Below, piece by piece: positions 24,228 to 33,005 of a stretch of 64,000 nucleotides of DNA. Source of the DNA: Thermohalobaculum sp039513195 (GTDB taxonomy: Bacteria; Pseudomonadota; Alphaproteobacteria; Rhodobacterales; Rhodobacteraceae). The translations under genes and the position numbers were made by a program. The stretch's first letter is position 1. Every line of letters begins with the position of its first letter. The notes below the pieces were generated by a model that had not been told where the DNA came from, ran no database searches, and saw only the letters and a list, made by a program, of their open reading frames with translations. The stretch spans positions 135,103 through 199,102 of the forward strand of contig JBCCRM010000005.1 of NCBI GenBank assembly GCA_039513195.1. Reading direction: 5' to 3'.

Positions 24228-25106
24228 ATGCCCGCGACAGGGATATTTCGGGCGGTTTTGGCGGTGGCGCTAGTGGTGGCGGCCGGGTGCACCCCGTTCG
24301 AGGGCGACAGCTTCGCCGTGCCTGGCGAACGGTTCCCCGACGATGTCTATGCGGTGTCGGAATATTACGACCAGCGCGGGCGGAAGGTGTATCCGACTTC
24401 GGACGGGCGGCTGTTTTATGCCGAGGTACAGCGCAAGGGCTATCTGCATTTGGCACGCGAGAGCCGGCGGAGGCAGCGCCATAAGACCGTCGACAAGGTG
24501 GAGCGCTCGCTGACCGAGGCGGCCCGGATCGAGGCTCGTTCCCAGGCGCGGGTCGAGACTGAGCGCCGCCGTCTGGCTGCCGACCGGCGCCGGGCGGAGA
24601 GACTGCGCCAGCAAGAACGGGCCCGCCAGGGTCTGGAGGTCGAGACCGACCAGCGGGGCAGCCGGATCGAGGCGGATGGGGCCGAGAACAGGCGGTTGCA
24701 GCAGCGCGATTTCGTCGAGACGCGACAGGCCCGGATCCGCGACCAGCGCCGGATCAACGCGTTGGAGCGGGAAAGGCGGCGGGCCCTGCGCCGCGCGGAG
24801 GGCCAGGAGCGTGCGCGAAGCGCAGCCGAACGTCAGCGCCAACGGGCGGACCGGGCCCTGCAACGGCAGGAGCGCCGGTCGCGCCGGCTCGGGATCGGCG
24901 AGCTGCGCGTCTTGCGCAAGGACAGGCTGATCCCGGACCGCGACGCGCGGCTGTTGCGCAGATACGATCGCTTTCGCCTACCGCAGGAGGAAGAGGACGC
25001 GTTCCTGCGTCGGATTGACCGGGCGCAAAGGCAGGCACGGGACGAGCGGAATTCGACCGATCTGCGGCCCTATCTGGAACGCCAACTCGGCGATGACAAG
25101 AAGTGA
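24228..25106 (+). CDS. Arg-rich coiled-coil lipoprotein
   Basis: 292 residues from ATG 24228, which gives a clean lipoprotein signal (FRAVLAVALVVAAGC, lipobox Cys21). The mature protein starts with a short globular part (about 25-75) and continues into a very basic helical region (about 80-230) dense in Arg, Gln and Glu, with repeats such as RQQERARQGLE and RRALRRAEGQERARS that should form a long coiled coil. Probably anchored in the inner or outer membrane and facing the periplasm. Family not recognised. Divergent from the Rieske oxygenase gene; convergent with the next gene, with three bases between. Confidence 0.8.
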   Translation: MPATGIFRAVLAVALVVAAGCTPFEGDSFAVPGERFPDDVYAVSEYYDQRGRKVYPTSDGRLFYAEVQRKGYLHLARESRRRQRHKTVDKVERSLTEAARIEARSQARVETERRRLAADRRRAERLRQQERARQGLEVETDQRGSRIEADGAENRRLQQRDFVETRQARIRDQRRINALERERRRALRRAEGQERARSAAERQRQRADRALQRQERRSRRLGIGELRVLRKDRLIPDRDARLLRRYDRFRLPQEEEDAFLRRIDRAQRQARDERNSTDLRPYLERQLGDDKK

Positions 25107-25109
25107 CCC

Positions 25110-26048
25110 TCAGCCTGCGACTTGGCGAAGCAACGGCTTACCCGCGCGCCATCGGCTGAGATTGTCCGCGAAGAGAACGGCGAAGCGGTCCTCCCAATCG
25201 CGGACCTGGTCGGAGGCATGGGGCGAAAGCAGCACATTCTCCATGGTCCATAGCGGGCTTTCGGCCGGTAGGGGTTCGACCTCGAAGACGTCGAGCCAGG
25301 CGCCGCCCACCTGACCGCTGCGGAGCGCCTCGATCAGGTCCTTTTCGACCACCACGCGGCCGCGGGCGGAGTTCAGGAACAACGCGCCGGGCCGCATATG
25401 GCCGAACCGTTCGGCATTAAAGAGGCCTGTGGTCTCTGGCGTCAGGCGCAAATGGACGGAGACGGCATCCACCTCGGCCAAGACGGCGTCGAGGGCGGCG
25501 AGCGGGCGCGCCTCCGGCACATCGTCGACCGGGCTGCCGGCTCGGTTCAACCCGATCACCTGCATGCCCAGTTGGCGGGCGCGCAGCGCCACCTGCTGTC
25601 CGATTGCGCCGGTTCCGACCACGGCAAGGCGTTGGCCCGCGAGGGGGCGGAAGGTCATGGGCTGCCAGCGCCTTGCGCGGGAGGCGTCTTGGTAACGTAC
25701 GAGATTGCAGTTCAGCGCGAGGAGCGCACCGATGGTCGTCTCGGCCAAAAAGGGCGCCAGGACCCCGGCGCCGTTGGTCACCGCAAGGCCGTCGGGAAAG
25801 GGCGTGAGATGTTCGTAGCCCGAGCCGCCGATTTGCACCCAGCGCAGCGAGGGCGCGTTGACCAATTGCCGGTGGATTGCCGCAGGCAGCTTTGGCGAGT
25901 GGATCGAAAAGCCGATGTCCGGGTTCTCGGCGAGGGCGGCGGGCAGACCGTCGGGCGTCGAGACTGGGATGATCCGCTCGCCCGGATGCCGGGTGCCCAC
26001 CTGTTCGGCCGCGGCCTCGGCGACATCCGATAGGATTACGATGGTCAT
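25110..26048 (-). CDS. D-2-hydroxyacid dehydrogenase family protein
   Basis: 312 residues from ATG 26048. It has the NAD(P)-binding motif GQRLAVVGTGAIGQQVALRARQLG near 145 and the catalytic-domain signatures LFLNSARGRVVVE (Arg), VFEVEPLPAESPLW (Glu) and LSPHASD (His). This is the GyaR/SerA-like group, closest in layout to glyoxylate/hydroxypyruvate reductases. The likely reaction is NAD(P)H-dependent reduction of a 2-oxoacid; the exact substrate cannot be read. The frame extends upstream to 26156 without family sequence. Confidence 0.9.
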   Translation of the reverse strand: MTIVILSDVAEAAAEQVGTRHPGERIIPVSTPDGLPAALAENPDIGFSIHSPKLPAAIHRQLVNAPSLRWVQIGGSGYEHLTPFPDGLAVTNGAGVLAPFLAETTIGALLALNCNLVRYQDASRARRWQPMTFRPLAGQRLAVVGTGAIGQQVALRARQLGMQVIGLNRAGSPVDDVPEARPLAALDAVLAEVDAVSVHLRLTPETTGLFNAERFGHMRPGALFLNSARGRVVVEKDLIEALRSGQVGGAWLDVFEVEPLPAESPLWTMENVLLSPHASDQVRDWEDRFAVLFADNLSRWRAGKPLLRQVAG

Positions 26049-26131
26049 GGCAGTGCCCCCGAGCTTGCGGTATCGACTTTGGCCCAGATGGAGCATGGCT
26101 TCGTGACCAGCGCAATGGGTGTTGCCCGCGC

Positions 26132-26506
26132 TTAGGCCGTCGGCAGAGGCTCGCAAAACACAAGGCGGTTTTGGAAGGGGTCGGCGACGATCATCTCTCG
26201 CCAGCCCCAGCTTTGGTCGTGAAGACCAGGGCGGGCGTATTTATAGGCTTTGGCGATCAGGGATCGGTGGTAGCCGGCGAGATCGACCGTTTCGACGCGG
26301 ACGGCCGAACCGGGTGTCGCGTCCCCATAGTGCTCGCTGAGATGCAGGACGCAATCGCCTAGGCGCACCTCCATATAAAGTGGCGCGTCGGGGGTGAAGC
26401 GATGCTCGAAGCCTACGGTAAAGCCGAGGAAGTCGAGGTAGAATTCGCGGGCTTTCGCCTCGTCGAAGCTGCGAAAGATCGGAACAGAGACGGTGAAACT
26501 GGGCAT
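26132..26506 (-). CDS. Glyoxalase/bleomycin-resistance (VOC) family protein
   Basis: 124 residues from ATG 26506, preceded by AAGGAG. One full VOC unit: VPIFRSFDEAKAREFYLDFLGF, PLYMEVRLGDCVLHLSEH and the C-terminal MIVADPFQNRLVFCEP. This is the glyoxalase-superfamily group annotated as Ble-like; the metal ligands are only partly obvious, so an enzyme or binding-protein role is open. Leftward like its neighbours, 83 bases upstream of the hydroxyacid dehydrogenase. Confidence 0.88.
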   Translation of the reverse strand: MPSFTVSVPIFRSFDEAKAREFYLDFLGFTVGFEHRFTPDAPLYMEVRLGDCVLHLSEHYGDATPGSAVRVETVDLAGYHRSLIAKAYKYARPGLHDQSWGWREMIVADPFQNRLVFCEPLPTA

Positions 26507-26757
26507 CGGGGGCTCCTTCGATTTGGCGAAGGGTATTGGGCCTGTGCGCGGAAGGCGAGGGCGCGGTGCGGCGCCGAGCCCCGCCCACCCCGGCAGCCAT
26601 CTGCGCTTTCTCGACCGGCGGGGCAGCCCACAGGCTCGGCGCCGCACCGCGCGGCGTTTGGTGCCGTGCCGTTCGCGTTGGCTGGTGGAGGTGGCATCTG
26701 CTGGGGAAGGCAGCGAGGGCGGCCCAGGTCTAGCCTGCCTCAGCGGGGCCTGCTCGC

Positions 26758-26814
26758 GTCAAGGATCGGGCTTATGCCCGTCCTTGACCCGTCCTGCCCG
26801 CCGACGGGTCAAGG
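26758..26814 (-). terminator. Two overlapping, mutually exclusive hairpins after the FadJ-type gene
   Basis: CCTTGAC at 26782-26788 can pair either with GTCAAGG at 26758-26764 (stem continued by CGGGC/GCCCG with one bulge) or with GTCAAGG at 26808-26814 (perfect 12-base stem 26782-26793/26803-26814, 9-base loop). It lies just downstream of the stop of the leftward gene ending at 26822, so a terminator is the simplest reading. The rest of the 26507-26821 gap is GC-rich and shows no gene. Confidence 0.55.
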
Positions 26815-26821
26815 GCCGGCG

Positions 26822-29035
26822 TCAGGCAGCTTTGGGGGCGAAACGAGTGTAGAAGCCTTCCGACTTGGCAGCCATATCGCGTAGCAGCGCGGGCGGCGTA
26901 AACCGGGGGCCATGGCGTTCTGTGAGTGCGTCGCAGATTGCGACGGCCCGTTCCGCACCCAGGATGTCCAACCATGAGAGCGGCCCGCCGGACCAGGGCG
27001 CGAAGCCCCAGCCGAGGATTGCACCGACATCGCCCTCGCGGATATCCATCAACACGCCTTCTTCGAGTGCCCGAACGGCCTCTAAGGTCTGGGCCATCAT
27101 CAGCCGGTTCTGCACCTCCTCCAGCGCAGGTTGGTCGGCCGCGGCCGGGTAGAGCGCAGCTAGTTCCGCCCAGAGGCCCTGGCGCTTGCCCTTCTCGTCA
27201 TAGGCATAGAATCCGGCAAGGTTCTTACGCCCGAGCCGCTGATGGGTTTCGACCATCGCGTGGAGCACGTCGTCCGCCGGGCTCGCCGGGTAAGCATTGC
27301 CCATGGCGGCCTTGGTCGCCAAGGCGATCTTGAGGCCGAGCTCCAGCGACGTTTCGTCGACGAGTTGCAACGGCCCCAGCGGCATCCCCATCTGCTTCGC
27401 GGCATTCTCGATGAGGGCGGGCTTCACCCCCTCAGCCACCATGCGCAGGCCTTCGTTCACGTAAGGCAGGATGCAGCGATTGGCGTAAAAGAAGCGCGCG
27501 TCGTTCACGACGATCGGGGTTTTTCGGATCTGGCGCACGAAGTCGAGCGCCTTCGCCACCGCCTCGTCGCCCGTCTCGCGGCCCTTGATGATCTCGACCA
27601 GCAGCATCTTGTGGACCGGCGAGAAGAAATGGATGCCGATATAGCGCTCCGGCCGGGCGGAGGCCTTGGCGAGGTCGGTTATCGGCAAGGTCGAGGTGTT
27701 GGTGGCGAAGATCGCATCGGCGGGGATCTCAGCCTCTGCCATCCCGGTCACTTTGGCTTTCAGGTTCGGATCCTCGAAAACTGCCTCGACGATCAGGTCG
27801 CAGTCCTGCAGCGCGGAATAGTCGGGTGTCGCGGTCACCCGGTCGAGCACCGAAGCTTTGCCTGCTTCGTCTATGCGCTTTTTCTTGAGGCTGTCGTCGA
27901 GCAGCCCCTCGATGGTCGCGCGGCCCTTGTCGGCGCTTTCCTGGTCGCGGTCGATCAGCACCACCTCCATGCCCGCATCGGCCGACACATAGGCAATGCC
28001 CGCGCCCATCATGCCGGCGCCGAGGACACCGAGCTTCTTCACCGCCATATCGGGCACGCCCTTCGGGCGAACCGCGCCTTTTTCGAGCGCTTGCTTGTTC
28101 AGGAAAAGCGAGCGGATCATTGCCTCCGACGACGGATTCATCAGCACGGTGGTAAACCAGCGCGCCTCGATCTTGATCGCCTGGTCAAAGGGCACGAGCG
28201 CGCCCTCATAGACTGCAGAGAGCATGGCGCGGGCAGCAGGGTAAACGCCTTGGGTCTTGCCGTGGGTCATGACAATGCCGCCGAGAAACATCTCGAAGCC
28301 CTCGCGGGTGTAAGGCGCGCCGCCCGGGATCTTGAAGCCTCGCTGGTCCCAGGGTTTCACCGCGTCCTTTTCGGTGGCGGAGAGGAGCCATTCCTTGGCG
28401 CGAGCAAGGAGCTGGTCTGAGGCCACCACCTCATCGATCAAGCCGGCGGACTTGGCCTTTTTCGGATTCGGGGTCTTGCCCTCCAACAAGAACGGAGCAG
28501 CGCCCATCAGGCCCAGCATCCGGACCAGGCGGGTGGTGCCGCCAGAGCCGGGGAAGAGGCCGACCAGAATCTCGGGCAGGCCGATTTTGGCCTTCGGGTT
28601 GTCGGCTGCAATGCGGCGGTGGCAGGCCAGAGCGATCTCGGTTCCAATGCCCATGGCGGTGCCGGGGCTGGCCCAGCAGAAGGGTTTGCCGCCCTTCAGC
28701 GTCTTCGGGTCGGCGCCCGCGCGCTCGATCTTGCGGAGTATGGCGTGGAGCGCCATGACGAAGCCGAAGATCGTCTCGGCCGGGTTGCCGCCCTCGGCGG
28801 TGGCCCGTGTCTTCATCGCGGCGAGGGTGTTGAGATCCATTCCGCCAGCAAAGTCCTTTTTGCTTGAGGTCAGGATCACACCTTTGACGGCTGTGTCGGC
28901 GAGGGCTGTGTCGACATGGGCGTCCAGTTCTCGGATCCCCGCCTCGTTCAGCACATTCATCGAGGCGCCGGGCAGGTCCCAGGTGATGGTCGCGATGCCG
29001 TCCGCATCCGTTGTCATGGTGAAGATGTCGGTCAT
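26822..29035 (-). CDS. fadJ: FadJ/FadB-type enoyl-CoA hydratase/3-hydroxyacyl-CoA dehydrogenase
   Basis: 737 residues; GGAGGAGACC precedes ATG 29035. The N-terminal crotonase domain (1 to about 190) includes ILTSSKKDFAGGMDL and GLFPGSGGTTRLVRML, with the oxyanion/acid residues expected of the hydratase. The dehydrogenase starts near 330 with KLGVLGAGMMGAGIAYVSADAG and contains the NAD-domain and C-terminal HHDH signatures (IGIHFFSPVHKMLLVEIIKG, VVNDARFFYANRC). It catalyses two successive steps of fatty-acid beta-oxidation in the cytoplasm. It belongs to a leftward block with the thiolase and acyl-CoA dehydrogenase genes. Confidence 0.95.
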   Translation of the reverse strand: MTDIFTMTTDADGIATITWDLPGASMNVLNEAGIRELDAHVDTALADTAVKGVILTSSKKDFAGGMDLNTLAAMKTRATAEGGNPAETIFGFVMALHAILRKIERAGADPKTLKGGKPFCWASPGTAMGIGTEIALACHRRIAADNPKAKIGLPEILVGLFPGSGGTTRLVRMLGLMGAAPFLLEGKTPNPKKAKSAGLIDEVVASDQLLARAKEWLLSATEKDAVKPWDQRGFKIPGGAPYTREGFEMFLGGIVMTHGKTQGVYPAARAMLSAVYEGALVPFDQAIKIEARWFTTVLMNPSSEAMIRSLFLNKQALEKGAVRPKGVPDMAVKKLGVLGAGMMGAGIAYVSADAGMEVVLIDRDQESADKGRATIEGLLDDSLKKKRIDEAGKASVLDRVTATPDYSALQDCDLIVEAVFEDPNLKAKVTGMAEAEIPADAIFATNTSTLPITDLAKASARPERYIGIHFFSPVHKMLLVEIIKGRETGDEAVAKALDFVRQIRKTPIVVNDARFFYANRCILPYVNEGLRMVAEGVKPALIENAAKQMGMPLGPLQLVDETSLELGLKIALATKAAMGNAYPASPADDVLHAMVETHQRLGRKNLAGFYAYDEKGKRQGLWAELAALYPAAADQPALEEVQNRLMMAQTLEAVRALEEGVLMDIREGDVGAILGWGFAPWSGGPLSWLDILGAERAVAICDALTERHGPRFTPPALLRDMAAKSEGFYTRFAPKAA

Positions 29036-29119
29036 CTCTCGGTCTCCTCCGCCGCGTCTTACCGCGGCCCTTGCATCATTCGGCCCGGCCTTCCGGACAG
29101 GGTCTTCCTCGGCGGCCTC

Positions 29120-29581
29120 TTATTCGTAGGGTGTGCCGTCTTTATGGGTGAACCGGCGAACCCCGCCGGTATGGCCAATCGCCAGGTCGTCGTCTGGGTA
29201 GTCGGCGGTTTCGCCGGGTATGCGGCTGCCGATCTCGAGCATCACCACCGGCTGGTCTGAGCGGTTGACCAGGTGATGGGCGTTGCCGTCGCCCGCCGGG
29301 AACGCCGCCGCATCGCCAGGACCCATCGGATGGTCACCGTCATTGTCTATCAGCACGGCCTCGCCCGAGACGATCCACACGAACTCGTCCTCCTTGGCTT
29401 GGCAGTGGCGCATCGACGACACGTCACCGGGCAACAGGGTCGTTAGGTTAACGCCGAACTGCGTCAGCCCGCCGCCGGTGCCGAGACGAATGCGCTCGAT
29501 CGCGCCGACCCGGCTTCGGAACGGCTCTGGGTAGCTGACACCGACATCCTTGCGGACGGCCTTGCGGTCGAGCTTCGGCAT
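29120..29581 (-). CDS. Cupin-domain protein
   Basis: 153 residues. One cupin fold: the first motif is around SMRHCQAKEDEFVWIVSGEAVLI and the second around DAAAFPAGDGNAHHLVN; His/Glu residues available for a metal are present. The C terminus (GHTGGVRRFTHKDGTPYE) is typical of a conserved alphaproteobacterial group. Start ATG 29581 shares a base with the thiolase stop (TGATG); a GTG at 29584 is the alternative. Co-translated with the thiolase; function unknown, possibly a metal-dependent isomerase or a sensor (inference). Confidence 0.85.
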   Translation of the reverse strand: MPKLDRKAVRKDVGVSYPEPFRSRVGAIERIRLGTGGGLTQFGVNLTTLLPGDVSSMRHCQAKEDEFVWIVSGEAVLIDNDGDHPMGPGDAAAFPAGDGNAHHLVNRSDQPVVMLEIGSRIPGETADYPDDDLAIGHTGGVRRFTHKDGTPYE

Positions 29582-30792
29582 CACACCCGCTCGATGATGG
29601 TGGCCGCTCCCATGCCAGAGGCCACGCAGAGGGTGACCAGGGCGGTTTCTTTGTCCGAGCGCTCCAGCTCGTCGAGGGCGGTGCCCAGGATCATTGCCCC
29701 CGTGGCGCCGAGGGGATGGCCCATGGCAATGGCGCCGCCATTGGGGTTGACCCTAACGTGGTCGACATCGAACGCTTGCATGAACCGCAGCACGACCGAG
29801 GCGAAAGCCTCGTTCACCTCGAAGAGATCCAGATCGGCGATCTCCATCCCACTCTCACGCAGGATCTTCTCTGTCGCGGGCACCGGGCCGGTCAGCATGA
29901 TCGTCGGGTCGGTCCCAACCTTGCTTGTCGCCTTTACACGCGCCCGGGGCTTGAGGCCGAGCCGTTCGCCCGCCTCCTTCGAGCCGATCAGCACCGCCGC
30001 TGCCCCATCGACGATGCCAGAGGAATTGCCGGCATGGTGCACATGCTCGATCCGCTCGAGATGCGGGTATTTCAGCATTGCGACAGCATCGAAGCCGGGC
30101 ATCCCTTCGCCCATTTCTTTGAAGGAGGGTTTCAGCGATCCCAATGACTGCATATCGGTCTCGGGCCGCATGTGCTCGTCGCGGTCCAGGATCGCCACGC
30201 CGTTCTGGTCCTTCACGGTGATCACCGAGTTGGCGAAGCGGTCGTCCTGCCAGGCCGCGGCGGCACGCTTCTGGCTCTCCACCGCATAGGCGTCCACATC
30301 GTCGCGGGAAAAGCCGTACTCTGTCGCGATGATGTCGGCTGAGATCCCTTGCGGCACGAAATAGGTCTTCATGGCGATATACGGGTCAACACCGATCGCA
30401 AACCCGTCCGATCCCATTGGGATGCGGCTCATCATCTCGACGCCGCCCGCCACATAGAGATCGCCGGCGCCGCCGCGCACTTGGTTGGCGGCGAGGTTGA
30501 CCGCTTCGAGCCCCGAGGCGCAGAACCGGTTGATGTGGAGACCCGGCGCCCGCTCGTCCCACCCGGCATAAAGCACTGCCGAACGCGCGATCTCGCCGCC
30601 TTGCTCGCCCACAGGCGTGACGCAGCCCCAAATCACGTCCTCGACCTGGTCTGTGGGCAGATCGTTGCGATCCTTGATCGCGTTCAGCACGTTCGCCGAG
30701 AGACGCAGCGCCGTCACTTCGTGGAGGCTGCCGTCCTTCTTGCCCTTGCCGCGGGGGCTGCGCACAGCGTCGTAGATATAGGCCTCGGTCAT
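29581..30792 (-). CDS. Acetyl-CoA acyltransferase (thiolase)
   Basis: 403 residues, the usual length for biosynthetic/degradative thiolases. The acylated nucleophile is Cys91 in NRFCASGLEA; the other active-site motifs are NPNGGAIAMGHPLGATGA and CVASGMGAATI. It cleaves 3-ketoacyl-CoA to acetyl-CoA in the FadA/FadI step. ATG overlaps the stop of the upstream small gene (ATGA), and its stop overlaps the cupin start, giving a tight three-gene unit that works with the FadJ-type protein downstream. Confidence 0.95.
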   Translation of the reverse strand: MTEAYIYDAVRSPRGKGKKDGSLHEVTALRLSANVLNAIKDRNDLPTDQVEDVIWGCVTPVGEQGGEIARSAVLYAGWDERAPGLHINRFCASGLEAVNLAANQVRGGAGDLYVAGGVEMMSRIPMGSDGFAIGVDPYIAMKTYFVPQGISADIIATEYGFSRDDVDAYAVESQKRAAAAWQDDRFANSVITVKDQNGVAILDRDEHMRPETDMQSLGSLKPSFKEMGEGMPGFDAVAMLKYPHLERIEHVHHAGNSSGIVDGAAAVLIGSKEAGERLGLKPRARVKATSKVGTDPTIMLTGPVPATEKILRESGMEIADLDLFEVNEAFASVVLRFMQAFDVDHVRVNPNGGAIAMGHPLGATGAMILGTALDELERSDKETALVTLCVASGMGAATIIERV

Positions 30793-31040
30793 TCGGTCTC
30801 TCCCTTATCGGCTGTCTTGGCTTCGCCGGCAGGCGAAGGGGCGCCGTATTCGGCGATGAAGGCTCGGAATGCCGCGTCGAGCCGCTCGGCATCGGCATAG
30901 TCGTCCAGGCGCTCCAGCAACACCACCAGCAGGTAGTTGTTGCCCAGCCCATAGCGGTCGTTCAGGGCGCGCAGACGGTCATATGCCGCCTCTGTCAGGC
31001 TCGCCTGGAATCGCTTTGGCTTTGGCAGACGCTTGGGCAT
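30789..31040 (-). CDS. Small RHH-like protein coupled to the thiolase gene
   Basis: 83 residues, basic at the N terminus (MPKRLPKPKRFQASL), then a helix-loop-helix segment (TEAAYDRLRALNDRYGLGNNYLLVVLLERLDDYAD) reminiscent of ribbon-helix-helix DNA-binding proteins. It may therefore be a small regulator, though I do not recognise the family for certain. It overlaps the thiolase start by four bases and is expressed with it. Confidence 0.75.
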   Translation of the reverse strand: MPKRLPKPKRFQASLTEAAYDRLRALNDRYGLGNNYLLVVLLERLDDYADAERLDAAFRAFIAEYGAPSPAGEAKTADKGETE

Positions 31041-31065
31041 TGCTCAGATCCCGGCCATGGGCGTT

Positions 31066-31103
31066 CCCTCCTCCTTGATAGGGGAGGTTTAGGGAGGGGG
31101 TGG
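31066..31103 (+). repeat. G-rich hairpin repeat, copy 1
   Basis: A short CCCTCC arm, a loop, then GGGGAGG-TTTAGGGAGGGGGTG. The same pattern, about 80-85% identical over 38 bases, occurs in reverse orientation at 43209-43246. Elements of this look are widespread between proteobacterial genes. Located between the RHH-like gene and the acyl-CoA dehydrogenase gene. Confidence 0.6.
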
Positions 31104-31129
31104 CGCGACCCATGCCCCAACGCCTGTTC

Positions 31130-32923
31130 TCAGAATGCTTCGGCGGGCAGGTCCATTACCGGCTCGGCGCCGCTCTCGATCCGGGCCAGGCGCAGTCCCG
31201 TCTCCGGCAGGATCCGGCTCATGTAGTACCGCCCCGTCGCGAGCTTGGCATTGTAATAGTCTGGGTCCGAGGTTCCGTCCTGCAGCGCCTTCGAGGCCGC
31301 CTTTGCCATCCGCGTCCAGGCGAGACCCATGCAGACATGGCCAAAAAGATGCATGAAATCGACAGATCCGGCCAAGGCTGCGTTCGGGTTCTTCATGCCG
31401 GCCTGCATGAAATACATGGCCGCCGCCTGCAGATCCTTTGATGCCTTCTTCAGCGGCTCCAGAAAGTTCTTAGCCAGCGCCAAATCGTCATCGTTTTCGC
31501 GAATATAGCCCTTGATGTAGTCGAAGAATGTCATGATCGGCTTGCCGCCTTTCATGGCGAGCTTGCGTCCTACGAGGTCCAGCGCCTGCACCCCCGTGGC
31601 GCCCTCGTAGATCATCGTGATCCGGGCGTCGCGGACATATTGGGACATGCCCCATTCCTCGATATAGCCGTGGCCGCCGAAGACCTGCTGTGCATTGGAG
31701 GTCAGGCGATAGCCTTCCTCGGTCAGGAAGCCTTTGATTACCGGCGTCAGCAGCGCGACCATGTCGGCGGCCCGCTCCCGCTCTCCCAAGTCGGTGTGCC
31801 GCTTTTCCGCATCCAGCAGCATCGTCACCCAGGAGAGGAAGCCGATGCCGCCCTCGCAAAAGCTCTTTTGGTCGAGCAGCAGCCGGCGGATGTCCGGGTG
31901 CACGATCAGCGGGTCGGCCGGACCGTTCGGGTTTTCCGACCCGGTCACCGCCCGCCCGGCGAGACGGTCCTTCGCATAAGCTGCCGCGTTCTGATAGGCG
32001 GCCGTCGCGATGGAGAGACCCTGCATACCGACCAGCAGGCGCGCCTCGTTCATCATCACGAACATGGCCTTCAGGCCCTTGTTCTCCTCGCCCACGAGCC
32101 AGCCCTTAGCCCCGTCATAATTCATGACGCAGGTCGAGTTGCCGTGGATGCCCATCTTCTCCTCGACCTTGCCGCAGGTCACCGCGTTGCGGTCGCCGAG
32201 GCTACCATCGGCATTGACCAGGTATTTCGGCACGACGAAGAGCGAGATCCCCTTTGTCCCCGCCGGAGAACCGGGGGTCTTGGCGAGCACCAGATGGATG
32301 ATGTTCTCCGACATGTCATGCTCGCCCGACGAGATGAAGATCTTTTGGCCGGAGATGTTAAAGCTGCCGTCGTTGGCCGGTTCCGCCTTGGTACGGATCA
32401 AGCCGAGATCGGTCCCGCAATGCGGTTCGGTAAGGTTCATCGTGCCCATCCACTCGCCCGAGACGAGCTTCGGCAGATAGGCCTGCTTTTGCTCCTCCGT
32501 CCCATAGCTGTGGAGTGCCGAATACGCCCCATGGGTGAGTCCTGGGTACATCATGAAGGCGAGATTGGCCGAGGATTTGAACGTTCCGACCGCCATATTC
32601 AGGATGGTTGGGATGCCTTGGCCGCCATATTCCGGATCGCATTCCATCGATGGCCAGGCGCCGTCGACGATGGTTGCCCAGGCCTCTTTGAACCCATCCG
32701 GCGTGCGAACAACGCCGTTTTCAAGCCGACATCCCTGCTGATCGCCGATCTGGTTCAGCGGCGTCAGGACATCCCGCGCGATCTTGCCCGCCTCTTCCAG
32801 GATCGCGGCCGTGAAGTCCGGCGTCAGGTCCTCGTAACCCTCGATCGCGGTCTGGTCTTGGACCTTAAGCGCCTCGTGCAAGACGAAGGCATAGTCGCGC
32901 AAAGGTGGGGTGTAGGTGGGCAT
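31130..32923 (-). CDS. Acyl-CoA dehydrogenase, DmdC/large-family type
   Basis: 597 residues; GGAGGAAAATC precedes ATG 32923. It is longer than classical acyl-CoA dehydrogenases because of the extra C-terminal domain found in the group annotated as 3-methylmercaptopropionyl-CoA dehydrogenase (DmdC). FAD-site motifs are MNLTEPHCGTDLG and FISSGEHD; the catalytic base is expected in MIYEGATGVQALDL. It introduces the 2,3 double bond of an acyl-CoA. The true substrate could be ordinary fatty acyl-CoA or a DMSP-derived thioester; no other dmd gene is seen here. Likely part of the fad block and controlled by the neighbouring MerR protein. Confidence 0.92.
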   Translation of the reverse strand: MPTYTPPLRDYAFVLHEALKVQDQTAIEGYEDLTPDFTAAILEEAGKIARDVLTPLNQIGDQQGCRLENGVVRTPDGFKEAWATIVDGAWPSMECDPEYGGQGIPTILNMAVGTFKSSANLAFMMYPGLTHGAYSALHSYGTEEQKQAYLPKLVSGEWMGTMNLTEPHCGTDLGLIRTKAEPANDGSFNISGQKIFISSGEHDMSENIIHLVLAKTPGSPAGTKGISLFVVPKYLVNADGSLGDRNAVTCGKVEEKMGIHGNSTCVMNYDGAKGWLVGEENKGLKAMFVMMNEARLLVGMQGLSIATAAYQNAAAYAKDRLAGRAVTGSENPNGPADPLIVHPDIRRLLLDQKSFCEGGIGFLSWVTMLLDAEKRHTDLGERERAADMVALLTPVIKGFLTEEGYRLTSNAQQVFGGHGYIEEWGMSQYVRDARITMIYEGATGVQALDLVGRKLAMKGGKPIMTFFDYIKGYIRENDDDLALAKNFLEPLKKASKDLQAAAMYFMQAGMKNPNAALAGSVDFMHLFGHVCMGLAWTRMAKAASKALQDGTSDPDYYNAKLATGRYYMSRILPETGLRLARIESGAEPVMDLPAEAF

Positions 32924-32985
32924 GTAAGATTTTCCTCCGGGCGTCCTGGGCGGGCTGCTCTGCCCGTCTCGATCTCGTGAGTTGT

Positions 32986-33005
32986 GCAGCCGATCACTCG
33001 GCTGC
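32986..33005 (-). terminator. Hairpin over the merR stop codon
   Basis: GCAGCCGA-tcac-TCGGCTGC, an 8-base perfect stem with a 4-base loop that includes the stop of the MerR gene (32994-32996). It has no T-run, so it may slow or partly end transcription before the acyl-CoA dehydrogenase gene rather than stop it. Confidence 0.4.
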
